A program made the position numbers and the translations under genes. From positions 49,927 to 113,926 of the forward strand of contig NZ_MTAV01000108.1 of assembly GCF_002154695.1 (NCBI RefSeq): a stretch of DNA of 64,000 nt, written 5' to 3'. Numbering within the stretch: position 1 is the stretch's first letter; every line of letters starts with the position of its first letter. Positions 38,781 to 48,227 of the stretch are shown piece after piece. Source of the DNA: Nostoc sp. T09. Lineage in GTDB: Bacteria; Cyanobacteriota; Cyanobacteriia; Cyanobacteriales; Nostocaceae. The notes beneath the pieces are model-generated. The model made no database searches. It was not told the DNA's origin and saw only the letters and a list, made by a program, of their open reading frames with translations.

Positions 38781-38796
38781 AGCGGCATCTGCCGCT
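38781..38796 (+). terminator. Short hairpin AGCGGCA/TGCCGCT after rplS
   Basis: Seven-base GC-rich perfect arms with a two-base loop, 39 bases beyond the rplS stop. There is no clear T-run, so it is a weak or factor-dependent terminator candidate. Confidence 0.45.
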
Positions 38797-38893
38797 GACT
38801 TGTCCTCTAAACAAAATTAAGGTAAGATAAGATTCGGAATTGCGTTAGACTAAAAATAAGTTCAGCGCAATCACTGAATCCAAAACAGCTTGT

Positions 38894-38966
38894 GCGCTCT
38901 TAGTTCAGTTGGTAGAACGCAGGTCTCCAAAACCTGATGTCGGGGGTTCAAGTCCTCCAGGGCGCG
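38894..38966 (+). tRNA. trnW: tRNA-Trp (CCA)
   Basis: A 73-base cloverleaf. Acceptor GCGCTCT pairs with AGGGCGC and the discriminator is G. The anticodon stem CAGGT/ACCTG holds the loop CTCCAAA with anticodon CCA at 38927-38929. The T arm contains GGTTCAAGTC. The 3' CCA is not encoded. tRNA-Trp just before secE-nusG is a common bacterial arrangement. Confidence 0.95.
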
Positions 38967-39155
38967 CTCGAAAGCAAAAAACAAAGCCCGAAATACAACA
39001 CAGCTGCTATATTAGCGGTTATTAGTGATGATTTCGGGTATAATTATTTTGCAGCTTTTTTGCTTCCAGATTCTAAGTTGGGATTGAGTCAAGCTGTAAA
39101 CCTGAATCAAAATTAGCAGCATCTAGCTGTCGAGAAAACGGGGGGATAAACGGCT

Positions 39156-39377
39156 GTGGCCAAAAAAAATGAAGCGGAAATCCCAGGAAACACAAGTGGG
39201 TCAACCTTATCTAACTTCTTTCAAGGAACCAAAGAAGAACTTGAAAAAGTTGTTTGGCCCAGTCGCAAACAACTGGTGAGTGAATCAGCAGCTGTTTTGT
39301 TAATGGTGACACTATCTGCATCTTTGATTTATTTGGTTGATGGATTCTTTGGCTGGGCAGCAAAACAGGTGTTCTGA
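39156..39377 (+). CDS. secE: Preprotein translocase subunit SecE
   Basis: A 73-aa protein starting at GTG. It has the conserved cytoplasmic amphipathic motif EELEKVVWPSRKQL and a single C-terminal membrane helix (AAVLLMVTLSASLIYLVDG), the short SecE form of cyanobacteria and plastids. It clamps SecY in the translocon. Its stop TGA overlaps the nusG ATG by one base (TGATG), giving tight coupling. Confidence 0.96.
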   Translation: MAKKNEAEIPGNTSGSTLSNFFQGTKEELEKVVWPSRKQLVSESAAVLLMVTLSASLIYLVDGFFGWAAKQVF

Positions 39378-40009
39378 TGACTTTTGCAACAGAAGAACCA
39401 CGCGACTCAACGTTGCAGTCAGAGGAAGCCGCAGAAGCAGCGCTTAAAGAAGCACGGTGGTATGCGGTGCAAGTAGCCTCAGGCTGTGAAAAGCGCGTTA
39501 AGACAAACTTGGAACAGCGCATCCAAACCTTTGATGTGTCTGACAAAATTATCCAAGTAGAAATTCCGCATACGCCAGCGGTGAAAATCCGTAAAGATGG
39601 CAGTCGTCAGCATACAGAGGAAAAGGTTTTCCCTGGTTATGTGCTGGTGCGAATGATCCTGAATGACGACACGTGGCAGGTAGTACGCAACACTTCCCAT
39701 GTAATTAATTTTGTGGGAGCAGAACAAAAACGTGGCAGCGGTAAAGGTCGTGGTCACGTTAAGCCGGTACCCCTGGGTCCTTCAGAAGTTGAACGTATAT
39801 TCAAACAGACTAGCGAACAAGAGCCAGTAGTCAAAATTGATATGGCGACTGGTGATAAGATAGTCGTGCTTTCTGGTCCGTTTAAAGACTTTGAAGGTGA
39901 GGTTATTGAAGTGTCTCCAGAGCGGAGTAAGCTCAAAGCCTTGCTGTCGATTTTTGGACGAGATACACCAGTAGAGTTGGAATTTAATCAGGTAGAGAAA
40001 CAGAGCTAA
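39377..40009 (+). CDS. nusG: Transcription termination/antitermination protein NusG
   Basis: A 210-aa protein with an NGN domain (ARWYAVQVASGCEKRV; VFPGYVLVRMILND; IPHTPAVKIRKDG) and a C-terminal KOW domain (GDKIVVLSGPFKDFEGEVIEV). It binds RNA polymerase and affects elongation, Rho termination and coupling to ribosomes. An N-terminal extension of about 25 acidic residues is normal in cyanobacteria. rplK begins six bases downstream. Confidence 0.97.
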   Translation: MTFATEEPRDSTLQSEEAAEAALKEARWYAVQVASGCEKRVKTNLEQRIQTFDVSDKIIQVEIPHTPAVKIRKDGSRQHTEEKVFPGYVLVRMILNDDTWQVVRNTSHVINFVGAEQKRGSGKGRGHVKPVPLGPSEVERIFKQTSEQEPVVKIDMATGDKIVVLSGPFKDFEGEVIEVSPERSKLKALLSIFGRDTPVELEFNQVEKQS

Positions 40010-40015
40010 ATAAAA

Positions 40016-40441
40016 ATGGCAAAGAAAGTAGTAGCGGTCATTAAACTGGCCCTGAATGCTGGAAAAGCCAATCCAGCACCGCCTGTCGGACCTGCTTTGG
40101 GTCAACATGGCGTTAATATCATGATGTTTTGCAAAGAGTACAATGCCAAAACAGCAGACCAAGCTGGGATGGTAATTCCTGTAGAAATTTCGGTGTTTGA
40201 AGACCGGAGTTTTACATTTGTACTCAAGACACCACCAGCATCAGTACTGATTCGTAAGGCAGCAAAGATTGAGCGTGGCTCAAATGAACCCAACAAAAAG
40301 AAAGTTGGTAAGATCACAAGAGCACAATTGCAAGAAATCGCTCAAACTAAACTACCCGACCTCAACGCCAATGACATAGAAGCGGCGATGAAGATTGTGG
40401 AAGGTACTGCCAAGAATATGGGCGTAACAATTGCAGATTAG
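40016..40441 (+). CDS. rplK: 50S ribosomal protein L11
   Basis: A 141-aa protein of standard length. The N-terminal [20 protein letters not shown] and C-terminal [14 protein letters not shown] are invariant in L11. It binds the GTPase centre of 23S rRNA with the L10-L12 stalk. Part of the secE-nusG-rplKAJL cluster; the 117-base spacer to rplA carries short AAATGACA repeats. Confidence 0.98.
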   Translation: MAKKVVAVIKLALNAGKANPAPPVGPALGQHGVNIMMFCKEYNAKTADQAGMVIPVEISVFEDRSFTFVLKTPPASVLIRKAAKIERGSNEPNKKKVGKITRAQLQEIAQTKLPDLNANDIEAAMKIVEGTAKNMGVTIAD

Positions 40442-40558
40442 TCAAGAGTTATTTAGTCATTAGTAAATGAAGAAATACAAATGACAAATGACAACTGACA
40501 AATGATAAAAAATTATTGGGGGAGAAGTGAAGCTTCGTAACTACCCCTGGAGAGAAAA

Positions 40559-41275
40559 ATGGGAAAAAAAATATCACGCCGCTTGCAGGCATTGCAAGAC
40601 AAAGTAGAAGATAGGGATTATACACCTTTAGAAGCGCTAAACCTGCTCAAGGAAACAGCAACAGCTAAATTCCCCGAAGCCGCTGAAGCGCATATCCGGC
40701 TGGGAATTGACCCTAAGTATACAGACCAACAATTGCGGACAACGGTAGCACTGCCTAAAGGTACTGGACAAGTGGTACGTGTAGCAGTAATTGCTAGAGG
40801 CGAAAAGGTTAACGAAGCAAGCAATGCTGGTGCGGATATCGTTGGCTCAGAAGAGTTAATTGACGAGATCCAAAAAGGTAGAATGGACTTTGACAAGCTA
40901 ATTGCTACACCAGATGTGATGCCACAAGTGGCGAAGCTGGGTAAATTGCTTGGTCCTAGGGGTTTGATGCCATCACCCAAAGGTGGAACAGTCACATTTG
41001 ACATAGCAAGTGCGATCGCAGAATTTAAAGCTGGTAAATTAGAATTCCGAGCTGACCGTACAGGCATTGTCCATGTTATGTTTGGTAAGGCAACCTTCTC
41101 GCCAGAAGATTTGTTAGTCAACCTGAAGGCGTTGCAAGAGACAATTGATCGTAATCGTCCTTCAGGAGCCAAAGGTCGTTACTGGCGCACAGTGTATGTG
41201 TCTGCCACAATGGGACCCTCAATTAAAGTCGATATCAGCGCCCTACGGGATTTGAAACTGACCGAAGCAGCCTAA
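40559..41275 (+). CDS. rplA: 50S ribosomal protein L1
   Basis: A 238-aa protein. [20 protein letters not shown] and [14 protein letters not shown] are the L1 signature. L1 forms the mobile stalk at the E site and in many bacteria represses its own operon by binding mRNA. No obvious L1 operator was identified upstream of rplK. Confidence 0.98.
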   Translation: MGKKISRRLQALQDKVEDRDYTPLEALNLLKETATAKFPEAAEAHIRLGIDPKYTDQQLRTTVALPKGTGQVVRVAVIARGEKVNEASNAGADIVGSEELIDEIQKGRMDFDKLIATPDVMPQVAKLGKLLGPRGLMPSPKGGTVTFDIASAIAEFKAGKLEFRADRTGIVHVMFGKATFSPEDLLVNLKALQETIDRNRPSGAKGRYWRTVYVSATMGPSIKVDISALRDLKLTEAA

Positions 41276-41340
41276 TCTCAGTTATTAGCCATTTGCTATT
41301 AGTCATTTGTAACAGCAAAGGACAAAATTAAATAGACAAA

Positions 41341-41481
41341 GCCGGAGACAGCAGGAGCTAATAGCTTAATATCCTGCCGAGGTTAAAGCTCTAAATTGCC
41401 TAAAGCACTACCCGTAATGGAGTGATTGCTGTGGCAGCAAGAGTCTTGCTACTAAACCCCGGTCTAAAAAACTGGGGTTTA
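41341..41481 (+). promoter_or_regulatory. L10 leader (ribosomal protein autoregulation)
   Basis: The rplA-rplJ spacer contains several pairing blocks, for example AGCAGGAG..CTCC-type and GCTGTGGCAGCAAGAGTCTTGCT. It ends in the stem AAACCCCGGT/ACTGGGGTTT (41454-41480) followed by ATTGTTT. This is where bacteria place the L10 leader, a structured RNA bound by the L10-L12 complex. The identification is by position and structure, not covariance. Confidence 0.6.
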
Positions 41482-41554
41482 TTGTTTGGGTTGGTCAGTA
41501 CAAAAGGCACAAGTAGGGAAAATCGATGATTTTGCCTTAGGAGGTGAAATAAAG

Positions 41555-42106
41555 ATGGGTAGAACGCTAGAAAACAAACAAGAGATAGTTGCTGACCTCA
41601 AAGAAACTTTGAGTGAGTCAACTCTGGCACTGGTAATTGATTATCAGGGATTAACTGTTGCTGAAATCACCGACTTACGGCGGCGGCTGCGTCCCAGTGG
41701 CACTGTTTGTAAGGTGACGAAGAACACCCTGATGGGCATTGCCATTCAAGATCAAGAAAAATGGGAACCACTGTCAGAACTACTGAAAGGGTCTTCTGCC
41801 TTTTTATTAGTTAAAGAAGATTTCTCTTCTGCAATTAAGGCTTACCAAGATTTCCAAAAAGTCTCCAAGAAGACAGAGCTTCGTGGCGGCGTCATGGAAG
41901 GTCGCCTCCTCACAGAACCCGATGTCAAAGCTCTAGGAGACTTGCCATCTAAGGAACAACTCATGGGTCAAATTGCTGGAGCTATCAACGCTTTGGCTAC
42001 CAAGATTGCCGTGGGTATCAACGAAGTTCCTGGTTCACTGGCGCGTGCTTTGCAAGCGGTGGCTGAGGGAGAAAAAGGCGATAGTGCTGAAAGCGCAGGC
42101 GAATAG
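41555..42106 (+). CDS. rplJ: 50S ribosomal protein L10
   Basis: A 183-aa protein with start [12 protein letters not shown], preceded by TAGGAGGTG. The frame is open 23 codons further upstream, but that part overlaps the leader structure. The [19 protein letters not shown] and VCKVTKNTL stretches are typical. L10 anchors L7/L12 dimers at the ribosomal stalk. Confidence 0.97.
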   Translation: MGRTLENKQEIVADLKETLSESTLALVIDYQGLTVAEITDLRRRLRPSGTVCKVTKNTLMGIAIQDQEKWEPLSELLKGSSAFLLVKEDFSSAIKAYQDFQKVSKKTELRGGVMEGRLLTEPDVKALGDLPSKEQLMGQIAGAINALATKIAVGINEVPGSLARALQAVAEGEKGDSAESAGE

Positions 42107-42115
42107 ACAGTCAAA

Positions 42116-42233
42116 CAATTTTGAATTTTAGATTTGCGATTTGAGATTGACGATTTAGATTTTTGCCACCGACAAGCGGCCTTGCCTAAACCGAAAAATC
42201 AATCCAAAATCCAAAATTCAAAATCTAAAATTG
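42116..42233. repeat. MITE-like inverted repeat inside the rplJ-rplL spacer
   Basis: Ends CAATTTTGAATTTTAGATTT (42116-42135) and AAATTCAAAATCTAAAATTG (42214-42233) are inverted, imperfect copies. The 118-base unit sits between two genes whose products must be made in fixed proportion. It resembles the element at 18140-18236. Confidence 0.55.
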
Positions 42234-42302
42234 GCACGGTCAAAAGTCTTAAATGATGACTATTGACAAATAACTAAATCAAACATCATAGGAGTTATAT
42301 CA

Positions 42303-42692
42303 ATGTCTGCTACAACCGATAACATTCTGGAACAATTGAAATCCTTGACTTTGCTAGAAGCTGCTGAGTTAGTTAAGCAAATTGAAGATGCTTTTGGCGT
42401 CAGTGCAGCAGCACCTGTTGGTGTTGCGATCGCTGGACCAGCAGCAGGTCCTGCTACTGCTGAACCAGTAGAAGAGCAAACCGAGTTTGACGTAATTCTC
42501 GAATCCGTTCCCGCTGACAAGAAGATTGCCGTACTGAAAATTGTCCGCGAAATTACTGGTCTGGGTCTCAAAGAAGCGAAGGACCTCGTGGAAGCTGCGC
42601 CCAAGCCTGTTAAGGAAGGTATTGCCAAGGATGCCGCTGAAGACGCTAAGAAGCGGATCGAAGAAGCTGGCGGTAAGGTAACTGTGAAGTAA
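42303..42692 (+). CDS. rplL: 50S ribosomal protein L7/L12
   Basis: A 129-aa protein with an N-terminal dimerisation region, an Ala/Pro-rich hinge ([19 protein letters not shown]) and the globular C-terminal domain ([31 protein letters not shown]). It recruits translation factors. Last gene of the cluster, followed by a strong terminator. Confidence 0.98.
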   Translation: MSATTDNILEQLKSLTLLEAAELVKQIEDAFGVSAAAPVGVAIAGPAAGPATAEPVEEQTEFDVILESVPADKKIAVLKIVREITGLGLKEAKDLVEAAPKPVKEGIAKDAAEDAKKRIEEAGGKVTVK

Positions 42693-42719
42693 TCAAAATT
42701 ACATTACTATTTTTGAATT

Positions 42720-42746
42720 AGGAGCCTAAGTCAGGCTCCTTTTTTG
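42720..42746 (+). terminator. Rho-independent terminator after rplL
   Basis: Stem AGGAGCCT/AGGCTCCT with loop AAGTC runs directly into a T-run. It lies 28 bases after the rplL stop and just before the convergent kinase gene. Confidence 0.9.
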
Positions 42747-42766
42747 TATTGTCAACGTAAAACTGT

Positions 42767-44557
42767 TTAACTACACTGTTTAGCTGACGATGGACTGACA
42801 AAATCATGTAAGTCTGCATCCCAAATACTGATGTAAATAAAATCACAATTTTGCCGCACAATCTGACCTTTTACTGAACCCTTGGAAAACTGGAAATTGT
42901 CAGATTGACGACGTTGTATTTGTTGTAGCCCTTGTTTAATTTCTTCAGTCGCTTGACCGCCTAACATTCCATCTAAAGTACTCTGCATTACTTGAGGATC
43001 TACCGATTGGGCAAAAGCTGCTTCAGTTTGGCGTAACGCTCCAGTTTTACGATCAAATAAGTAGCCTAAATCGATTTGGTTAGGCACCAAGTTATAGGTG
43101 ACAGCACGGGTATTGCGCCAAACACCTTTTAAATCCCTTTTAGAACCAAGAGTAGCTTCCACACTGCTTCTTGATGTACCAGTAGGAAATGCAGGAACGC
43201 TTTGTCTGTTGCTACTAGCTGACTGGCGAGGCTGATTGTTGTTCTGTGGTGTTGAACGTGCCTCTGGCGTCGAAACTACAGGTGGCTGATTTTCTGATTT
43301 TGGCTGTGGTGCTAATGTTGCGATTGGTGCAGGGGTATCAGAAGTTACAGGCTCTTTTTCTGGCAGAGATGTTGTTGCTTCTGGAGGATTGGATTCTGCT
43401 TTGGGGTTAAGGGTAGGAATAGGTGCTGGAACTACTTGCACAGGTGATGGTGATGCAGTCGGGGAAGGTTGGGAATCAACGGGAGTATCGGTAGGTTCTG
43501 GTGAGGGTGTAGAATTTGTGGCAATCGGTGCTTCAGACGCTGGTTGGCGGGTAATGCTAGAAATTACTAGCCCACCAATCAATCCACCTACTATTAAACT
43601 GCTGACAATTACAGCAGGCTTTTGCCAATTTCTAGAAGCAATTGTTTGGGGTTGAGAGGAAAGCAATGGCTGGGTGTGCCCAATTGATCTAGCAGCCGCG
43701 GCAGGTCTGGTAACTGTTTGGGGAATAACGTAACTAGCAGACTCCAAAGCATAGAGCATTTTACTGGCAGTACTGTAGCGATCGCTAGCATGAGGTTTAA
43801 TTGCTTGGTTGAGTACCTTTACCAAACTAGCAGACACGCTAGGAGCATAATCTTGCCAAAGAATTTCTCCAGTTTGCTGGTCAGTTTCTAGTTCTTGTGG
43901 TTGTTTGCCAGTTAGTAAATAAATTGCTGTTAAGCCTAAACTATAGATGTCAGTGGCATAAACTGGGCGTCCTAAGGCTTGTTCGCTGGCCATATACCCT
44001 GGTGTACCAATTACCATTGATTGCACAGGTAATCCTGGGGAACTCACCACTGAACGGATAGTTTCTTTAACGGCACCAAAATCAATCAGAACTGGCTTAT
44101 TATCTGGGGAGCGGAGAATAATATTATCCGGTTTGATATCTCGGTGAATGATACCCTTGCTATGGATATAGTCTAAGACAGGCAAAAGACTTAAGAGAAT
44201 TTCTCGAACAACAGTTTCACTTTCGTATCCTTTAGCTTGGACAACATCTCTCAAGGTTTGACCGTGAATCCATTCCTGAACGAGGTAAAACTGCCCATTT
44301 TCAGAAAAGTAGGCATAAAGTTCCGGAATTTGGTCACTACTTTTACCTAAATACTCTAAAGTTGTGGCTTCTCTCTCAAACCGCTGTTGAATCATTTGGT
44401 AGGTTGGCGGGTCATTGCTGAGCGGTTTGAGTTGCTTGATTACACAGCGACGGCGAGAAGGCATATGAGTATCTTCTGCTAGAAAGGTTTCGCTAAAACC
44501 TCCAGCACCGAGTACCTGAATAACTTGATACCGATTGTTCAGAAGGGTTATTGTCAT
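42767..44557 (-). CDS. Ser/Thr protein kinase A of three paralogues
   Basis: A 596-aa membrane kinase. The kinase domain (about 10-270) has VLGAGGFSETF, K41, HRDIKPDN (138-145), LIDFGAVKE and GTPGYMASEQ, so it should be active. A membrane helix follows at about 315-335 (AVIVSSLIVGGLIGGLVISS), then a long Pro/Ser/Thr-rich linker to about 450. The C-terminal domain of about 140 residues (SRSSVEATLGSKRDLKGVWR..) I cannot place in a known family. Its N-terminal half closely matches the kinases at 46.5 and 49.7 kb. The C-terminus should lie outside the cytoplasm. Confidence 0.92.
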   Translation of the reverse strand: MTITLLNNRYQVIQVLGAGGFSETFLAEDTHMPSRRRCVIKQLKPLSNDPPTYQMIQQRFEREATTLEYLGKSSDQIPELYAYFSENGQFYLVQEWIHGQTLRDVVQAKGYESETVVREILLSLLPVLDYIHSKGIIHRDIKPDNIILRSPDNKPVLIDFGAVKETIRSVVSSPGLPVQSMVIGTPGYMASEQALGRPVYATDIYSLGLTAIYLLTGKQPQELETDQQTGEILWQDYAPSVSASLVKVLNQAIKPHASDRYSTASKMLYALESASYVIPQTVTRPAAAARSIGHTQPLLSSQPQTIASRNWQKPAVIVSSLIVGGLIGGLVISSITRQPASEAPIATNSTPSPEPTDTPVDSQPSPTASPSPVQVVPAPIPTLNPKAESNPPEATTSLPEKEPVTSDTPAPIATLAPQPKSENQPPVVSTPEARSTPQNNNQPRQSASSNRQSVPAFPTGTSRSSVEATLGSKRDLKGVWRNTRAVTYNLVPNQIDLGYLFDRKTGALRQTEAAFAQSVDPQVMQSTLDGMLGGQATEEIKQGLQQIQRRQSDNFQFSKGSVKGQIVRQNCDFIYISIWDADLHDFVSPSSAKQCS

Positions 44558-44746
44558 GCTCTGTTAAAAGCGTGGACGCCTAGTGGCTTGTCGTAAGACA
44601 TCGCTCCTTCCAATGTATACCAGATGGTCTCAGACATACCGTGATAGATATTTATGACATTAACAAATGCAATAATTCGCTACACATAAAAATGCTTATT
44701 TGGTTTGAGAACAGCAAATAAATAGCTATTTGAGATCGATCAAAAT

Positions 44747-45121
44747 TTAGCGGTCAAAGTCAGCATTCAGGCTAGCAAGAATCGTAATTAACTCAGCTGG
44801 ATCTACTGGCTTGGGAATATGCCTTTGAAAACCTGCCTTTAATGCTTGATTACAGTCTTCGTTGGAGGCATAAGCTGTAAGTGCGATCGCCGGAATTTGT
44901 TTAATTCGAGAAGATTCCAGTACTCTGACTCGGCGAATAAAATTATACCTATCTTCTCCTGGCATTTCAATATCGCTGAGCAAGACATCTGGTTGAAACT
45001 GTTCTAAGCGTTCTAAGGCTTCTGTTGTGGAAGCTGAAGCCAAAGCGATCGCTCCATGCTGCTCTAGGATAAAAACCAGAAACTCCCGTGCATCAACATC
45101 ATCATCAACAACTAGTAGCAA
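44747..45121 (-). pseudogene. Receiver domain, remnant of a hybrid histidine kinase
   Basis: A 124-aa receiver with intact chemistry: acidic pocket VVDDD, phospho-acceptor Asp in LLSDIEMP, and Lys in PKPVDP. The wording matches the C-terminal receiver of Nostoc hybrid sensor kinases, but no kinase body precedes it. The only start is TTG (LLLVVDDD), and an in-frame TAG lies four codons upstream. The frame that continues the sequence upstream differs by one base at a T-run and ends within 80 codons in a MITE. I read it as a truncated gene; a working stand-alone receiver is possible. Confidence 0.65.
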
Positions 45122-45204
45122 AAAACAGTACTAGTATGCTTTTGTTGAGAACTGGCTGCAAGATTATGGTCAGTAGCAGTGCTACTAGCACACTCAATAC
45201 AGCT

Positions 45205-45373
45205 ATACCGTAATACAACGTGAATTCGACAAACCTCACCCACCCAACCTCCCTCTCCTGCGAGGAGAGGGAGGAGCAACGAAAAATTAGGCTTTTCGCT
45301 CCCCTCTCCTACTAGGAGAGGGGCTGGGGGTGAGGTCAAAATGCTGTGCATCGAACTCACGTTAATGCAGTAT
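45205..45373. mobile_element. MITE-like element with three internal hairpins
   Basis: Imperfect terminal inverted repeats ATACCGTAATACAACGTGAA (continuing TTCGA) and, inverted, the end at 45351-45373 share the core ACGTGA(A/G)TTCGA. Inside, CCTCACCC/GGGTGAGG encloses CCTCCCTCTCCT..AGGAGAGGGAGG (45248-45274), CGAAAA/TTTTCG (about 45280-45298) and CCCCTCTCCT..AGGAGAGGGG (45301-45323). No transposase. This resembles a widespread Nostoc intergenic element, and it abuts the truncated receiver gene. Confidence 0.7.
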
Positions 45374-45991
45374 TCGAGGACTTATGACTCTCAACATTTC
45401 CCGTTTTTCCCGTTATGGGATACGCTGTAAATAATTATTAATTTTGCTGCTCATTAAATATGGACAAGCATTCAAAATTTTAGCGATACATAATCAAGTT
45501 TTGACTCTATTTAGGTTAAGAAGCTTGCGCATAAACGTTTTATTTTAACGATAACTGTTAATTAAGATAGTTACTCGGATAGGATGTTATTACCTCAAAT
45601 CTATCTAAGACACAGATAGTAGGCAAAATGGCATTATTTAAATAATTATTGCAATATTTATTTTAGCCACCCAATGATTAAATAAATCCTGATAAGCAAA
45701 CTAATTCTATTATCTAAAACTGACAAAATCTAAGCATTATATAATTGACATATTTACGCCATAATTTATCCACGAAATTGACACATACATCATTTAATTT
45801 ATAAGTAATTTGTTTAAATTAAAGTAATTAAGCATGGCAAAACTGTTTTTTACCTTTATTGATAAATATCATTAATATCTATATAAATCCGATTTGATTA
45901 TTGAAAAAATTTACATGTAGGGTGTACATCGCCTACCAAAACTCTGATTCGGTGGGTAGTGCCCACCCTACCTGTACTTCAAAAATAAAGT
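45374..45991. other. AT-rich gap with a GTAGGGTG repeat
   Basis: No gene recognised. At 45917-45971 an imperfect inverted repeat opens with GTAGGGTG and ends CACCCTAC, a dispersed cyanobacterial palindrome, 21 bases before the 126-aa gene. The remainder is AT-rich spacer. Confidence 0.5.
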
Positions 45992-46372
45992 ATGAATCCT
46001 ATAGTAATTAAAAATAATAGTAGATTTAAAATTCTTGATAGTTGGATATTTCAAGTTTTAGTGGAAAAATCTAGCGTGCAGCAAAAACAACCAAAACAAG
46101 CTTTATCCTACCACATCCTACCAACGGCTTCAACAATGATTGGTGTATGCGTAACAGTGATTACGTTTTTGAGGACAATAAATTTTCACATGAAAACCTA
46201 TGCCGATGATATATTAGGATTTGATACGCTTGTGTTCATTACTTCTTGTTTCTTATCCTATATATCTATTAGGAATAATAATAGAAACTTTGAATTAATT
46301 GCAGATAACCTATTTTTAGTAGGTATGTTTATTATGGTTTTTGTTGGTTTGCTAATTTTACATTTAAAATAA
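45992..46372 (+). CDS. Three-helix membrane protein, 126 aa, unknown
   Basis: About 45 cytoplasmic residues are followed by three predicted membrane helices (TASTMIGVCVTVITFL; LVFITSCFLSYISI; LFLVGMFIMVFVGLLILHL). The motif LPTASTMIGVCVTVI recurs in cyanobacterial proteins without a known function. It is divergently placed relative to the kinases and stands alone. Confidence 0.7.
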   Translation: MNPIVIKNNSRFKILDSWIFQVLVEKSSVQQKQPKQALSYHILPTASTMIGVCVTVITFLRTINFHMKTYADDILGFDTLVFITSCFLSYISIRNNNRNFELIADNLFLVGMFIMVFVGLLILHLK

Positions 46373-46500
46373 TAAATTTAATAGCTTAATCATTTATTGT
46401 GGTTGATTATATCCGTTCACAGTTTAGAATTACTATCAGATTTATAGTAAAAGCTAGAACTTTTTTTTGAACCAATAAACTGCTGACTACGAACCATAAA

Positions 46501-48081
46501 CTACCTGGCATCACCAACAACCCATCTGCGATTTTCGGCATCCCATAATAACAAGAAATTTACAGAACTAGGGGCAATTTTTCCATTTTTCATTGAGTAT
46601 TGCAAACGAGCATTAACGGTTGCTGTTTCTGCACTTGCTTGCACTAAATTAACTTGCTGAACAGATACGCTTTGTACCCTGTTTCCCCACCAATCTATAT
46701 AGGAAAGATAACCATTAGGGTGAAGCTTTCGATTATTTTGTAAGCTAGGAGATAGCTGGTTCCAAGCAGTTTGAAACTGACCTTGATTAATATTTGCGTA
46801 ATAATTTTGTACAGCTTGTTCTGGCGATGGCCGATCAACTGGTGTTGGTGTTGAGGAAGGAACTTGCAGAGATGGGGTTTGACTAGGAATTGCTGTAGGA
46901 GAAGAATCTGTAGTTCTTATGGGTGTTGGAGTCTCCTGCGGTTCATTGCGCACTGTCGCAGATTCATTAGCTGACTGTGTTGACTGTGCTACTGGTTGAG
47001 GTTGTTTGTTGTTGAGGGCAAAACCAATGATGATAGCAGTTCCTATTAAACCACCTGCAACTAAACTGGCAACAAAGACTCCCCTCTGCCTATTAGCTGG
47101 TGGTAGGTTGTTAGCTTGATAAGATTGGCCTGGACTGACTGGAATTGTATTTTGTTGATGAGAGGGGCCAGGACTAACGGGAATTGTATGTTGAGTTGTT
47201 GCTGCTGGTGTATTGACTACTGGTGGATGGTTATAGGGTACTGTTGGCGGGAAGGTATTTGCTCCAACCTGCAAGGCTTGTAGCATTTCTCTAGCAGTGG
47301 CGAAGCGATCGCGGGGATGATAAGCGATCGCCCGATCTATCACCCCTGCAAATGTCGGACTTACACTCAAGGCGTGTTGATGCCAAATAATTTCTCCAGT
47401 CCGCGGATCTGTTTCTAGTTCTGGCGGTTGTTTCCCAGTTAGCAAATAAATTGCTGTCATTCCTAAACTGTATAAATCACTGGAAAACACTGGTCTACCC
47501 ATTGCTTGCTCACTGGGCATATATCCAGGCGTACCAATTACAATCGAGCTGGTAGGATTTCCTTGGGAATTAAATACCGTTCCCATTGTTTCCCGCACTG
47601 CACCAAAATCAATTAGTACAGGTTTGTTATCTCGATAACGCAAGATAATGTTATCGGGTTTTATATCGCGGTGAATGATGCGCTTTGAGTGAATATACTC
47701 TAGAATTGGCAACAAATTTACTAAAATTTCCCGGACTGCACTTTCACCTAATAATCCCTGCTGTTGTACTTTTACTGTGAGAGTTTGCCCTTCTACCCAT
47801 TCTTGAACTACATAGAATTGCCCTTCTGACTGAAAATAAGCATACAACGTCGGAATCTGGTCAGTAGAGCCGCCCAAGTCTTCTAAAATTGCTGCTTCTC
47901 TTTGAAACCGTTCTTGTACCAGTTGATAAATCTGGGGGTTGTTGTGAATCGGTTTGAGTTGTTTGATGACACAGCGACGTTTGGAGGGCATTTGGGTATC
48001 TTCTGCGAGAAAAGTTTCACCAAATCCACCGCCTCCCAAAGTCTGAATAACTTGATAGCGATTGTTCAGCAGCGTTTGCAT
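46501..48081 (-). CDS. Ser/Thr protein kinase B of three paralogues
   Basis: A 526-aa membrane kinase. The catalytic domain has LGGGGFGETF, K40, HRDIKPDN (137-144), LIDFGAVRE and GTPGYMPSEQ. After a Pro-rich linker there is a membrane helix near 330-350 (GVFVASLVAGGLIGTAIIIG). The C-terminal 110 residues (SPEQAVQNYYANINQGQFQT..) look like an NTF2-like/DUF4878-type domain, a small cone-shaped fold often sensing ligands outside the membrane. This tail is unrelated to that of kinase A. Confidence 0.92.
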   Translation of the reverse strand: MQTLLNNRYQVIQTLGGGGFGETFLAEDTQMPSKRRCVIKQLKPIHNNPQIYQLVQERFQREAAILEDLGGSTDQIPTLYAYFQSEGQFYVVQEWVEGQTLTVKVQQQGLLGESAVREILVNLLPILEYIHSKRIIHRDIKPDNIILRYRDNKPVLIDFGAVRETMGTVFNSQGNPTSSIVIGTPGYMPSEQAMGRPVFSSDLYSLGMTAIYLLTGKQPPELETDPRTGEIIWHQHALSVSPTFAGVIDRAIAYHPRDRFATAREMLQALQVGANTFPPTVPYNHPPVVNTPAATTQHTIPVSPGPSHQQNTIPVSPGQSYQANNLPPANRQRGVFVASLVAGGLIGTAIIIGFALNNKQPQPVAQSTQSANESATVRNEPQETPTPIRTTDSSPTAIPSQTPSLQVPSSTPTPVDRPSPEQAVQNYYANINQGQFQTAWNQLSPSLQNNRKLHPNGYLSYIDWWGNRVQSVSVQQVNLVQASAETATVNARLQYSMKNGKIAPSSVNFLLLWDAENRRWVVGDAR

Positions 48082-48227
48082 AAATTGGCGTTAGCCAGTC
48101 AAGACAAGGGTGATTCTTGTATACTTTATAGCATTTTGGGATTTTAAATTAAGGGAAAAATTTAGTTAAACGCTGCGGGCTTCCAAGTGTCTACGTATGG
48201 TTCAGATTTTGATTCAACAAATTATAA

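Noticed and set aside
42260-42628. 122-codon minus-strand frame opposite rplL
   Set aside because: Antisense shadow of ribosomal protein L7/L12.
45112-45360. 82-codon minus-strand frame upstream of the receiver domain
   Set aside because: It translates the MITE hairpins (Pro/Leu/Gly-rich) and shows no domain. Only its last part may be remnant of the hybrid kinase linker.
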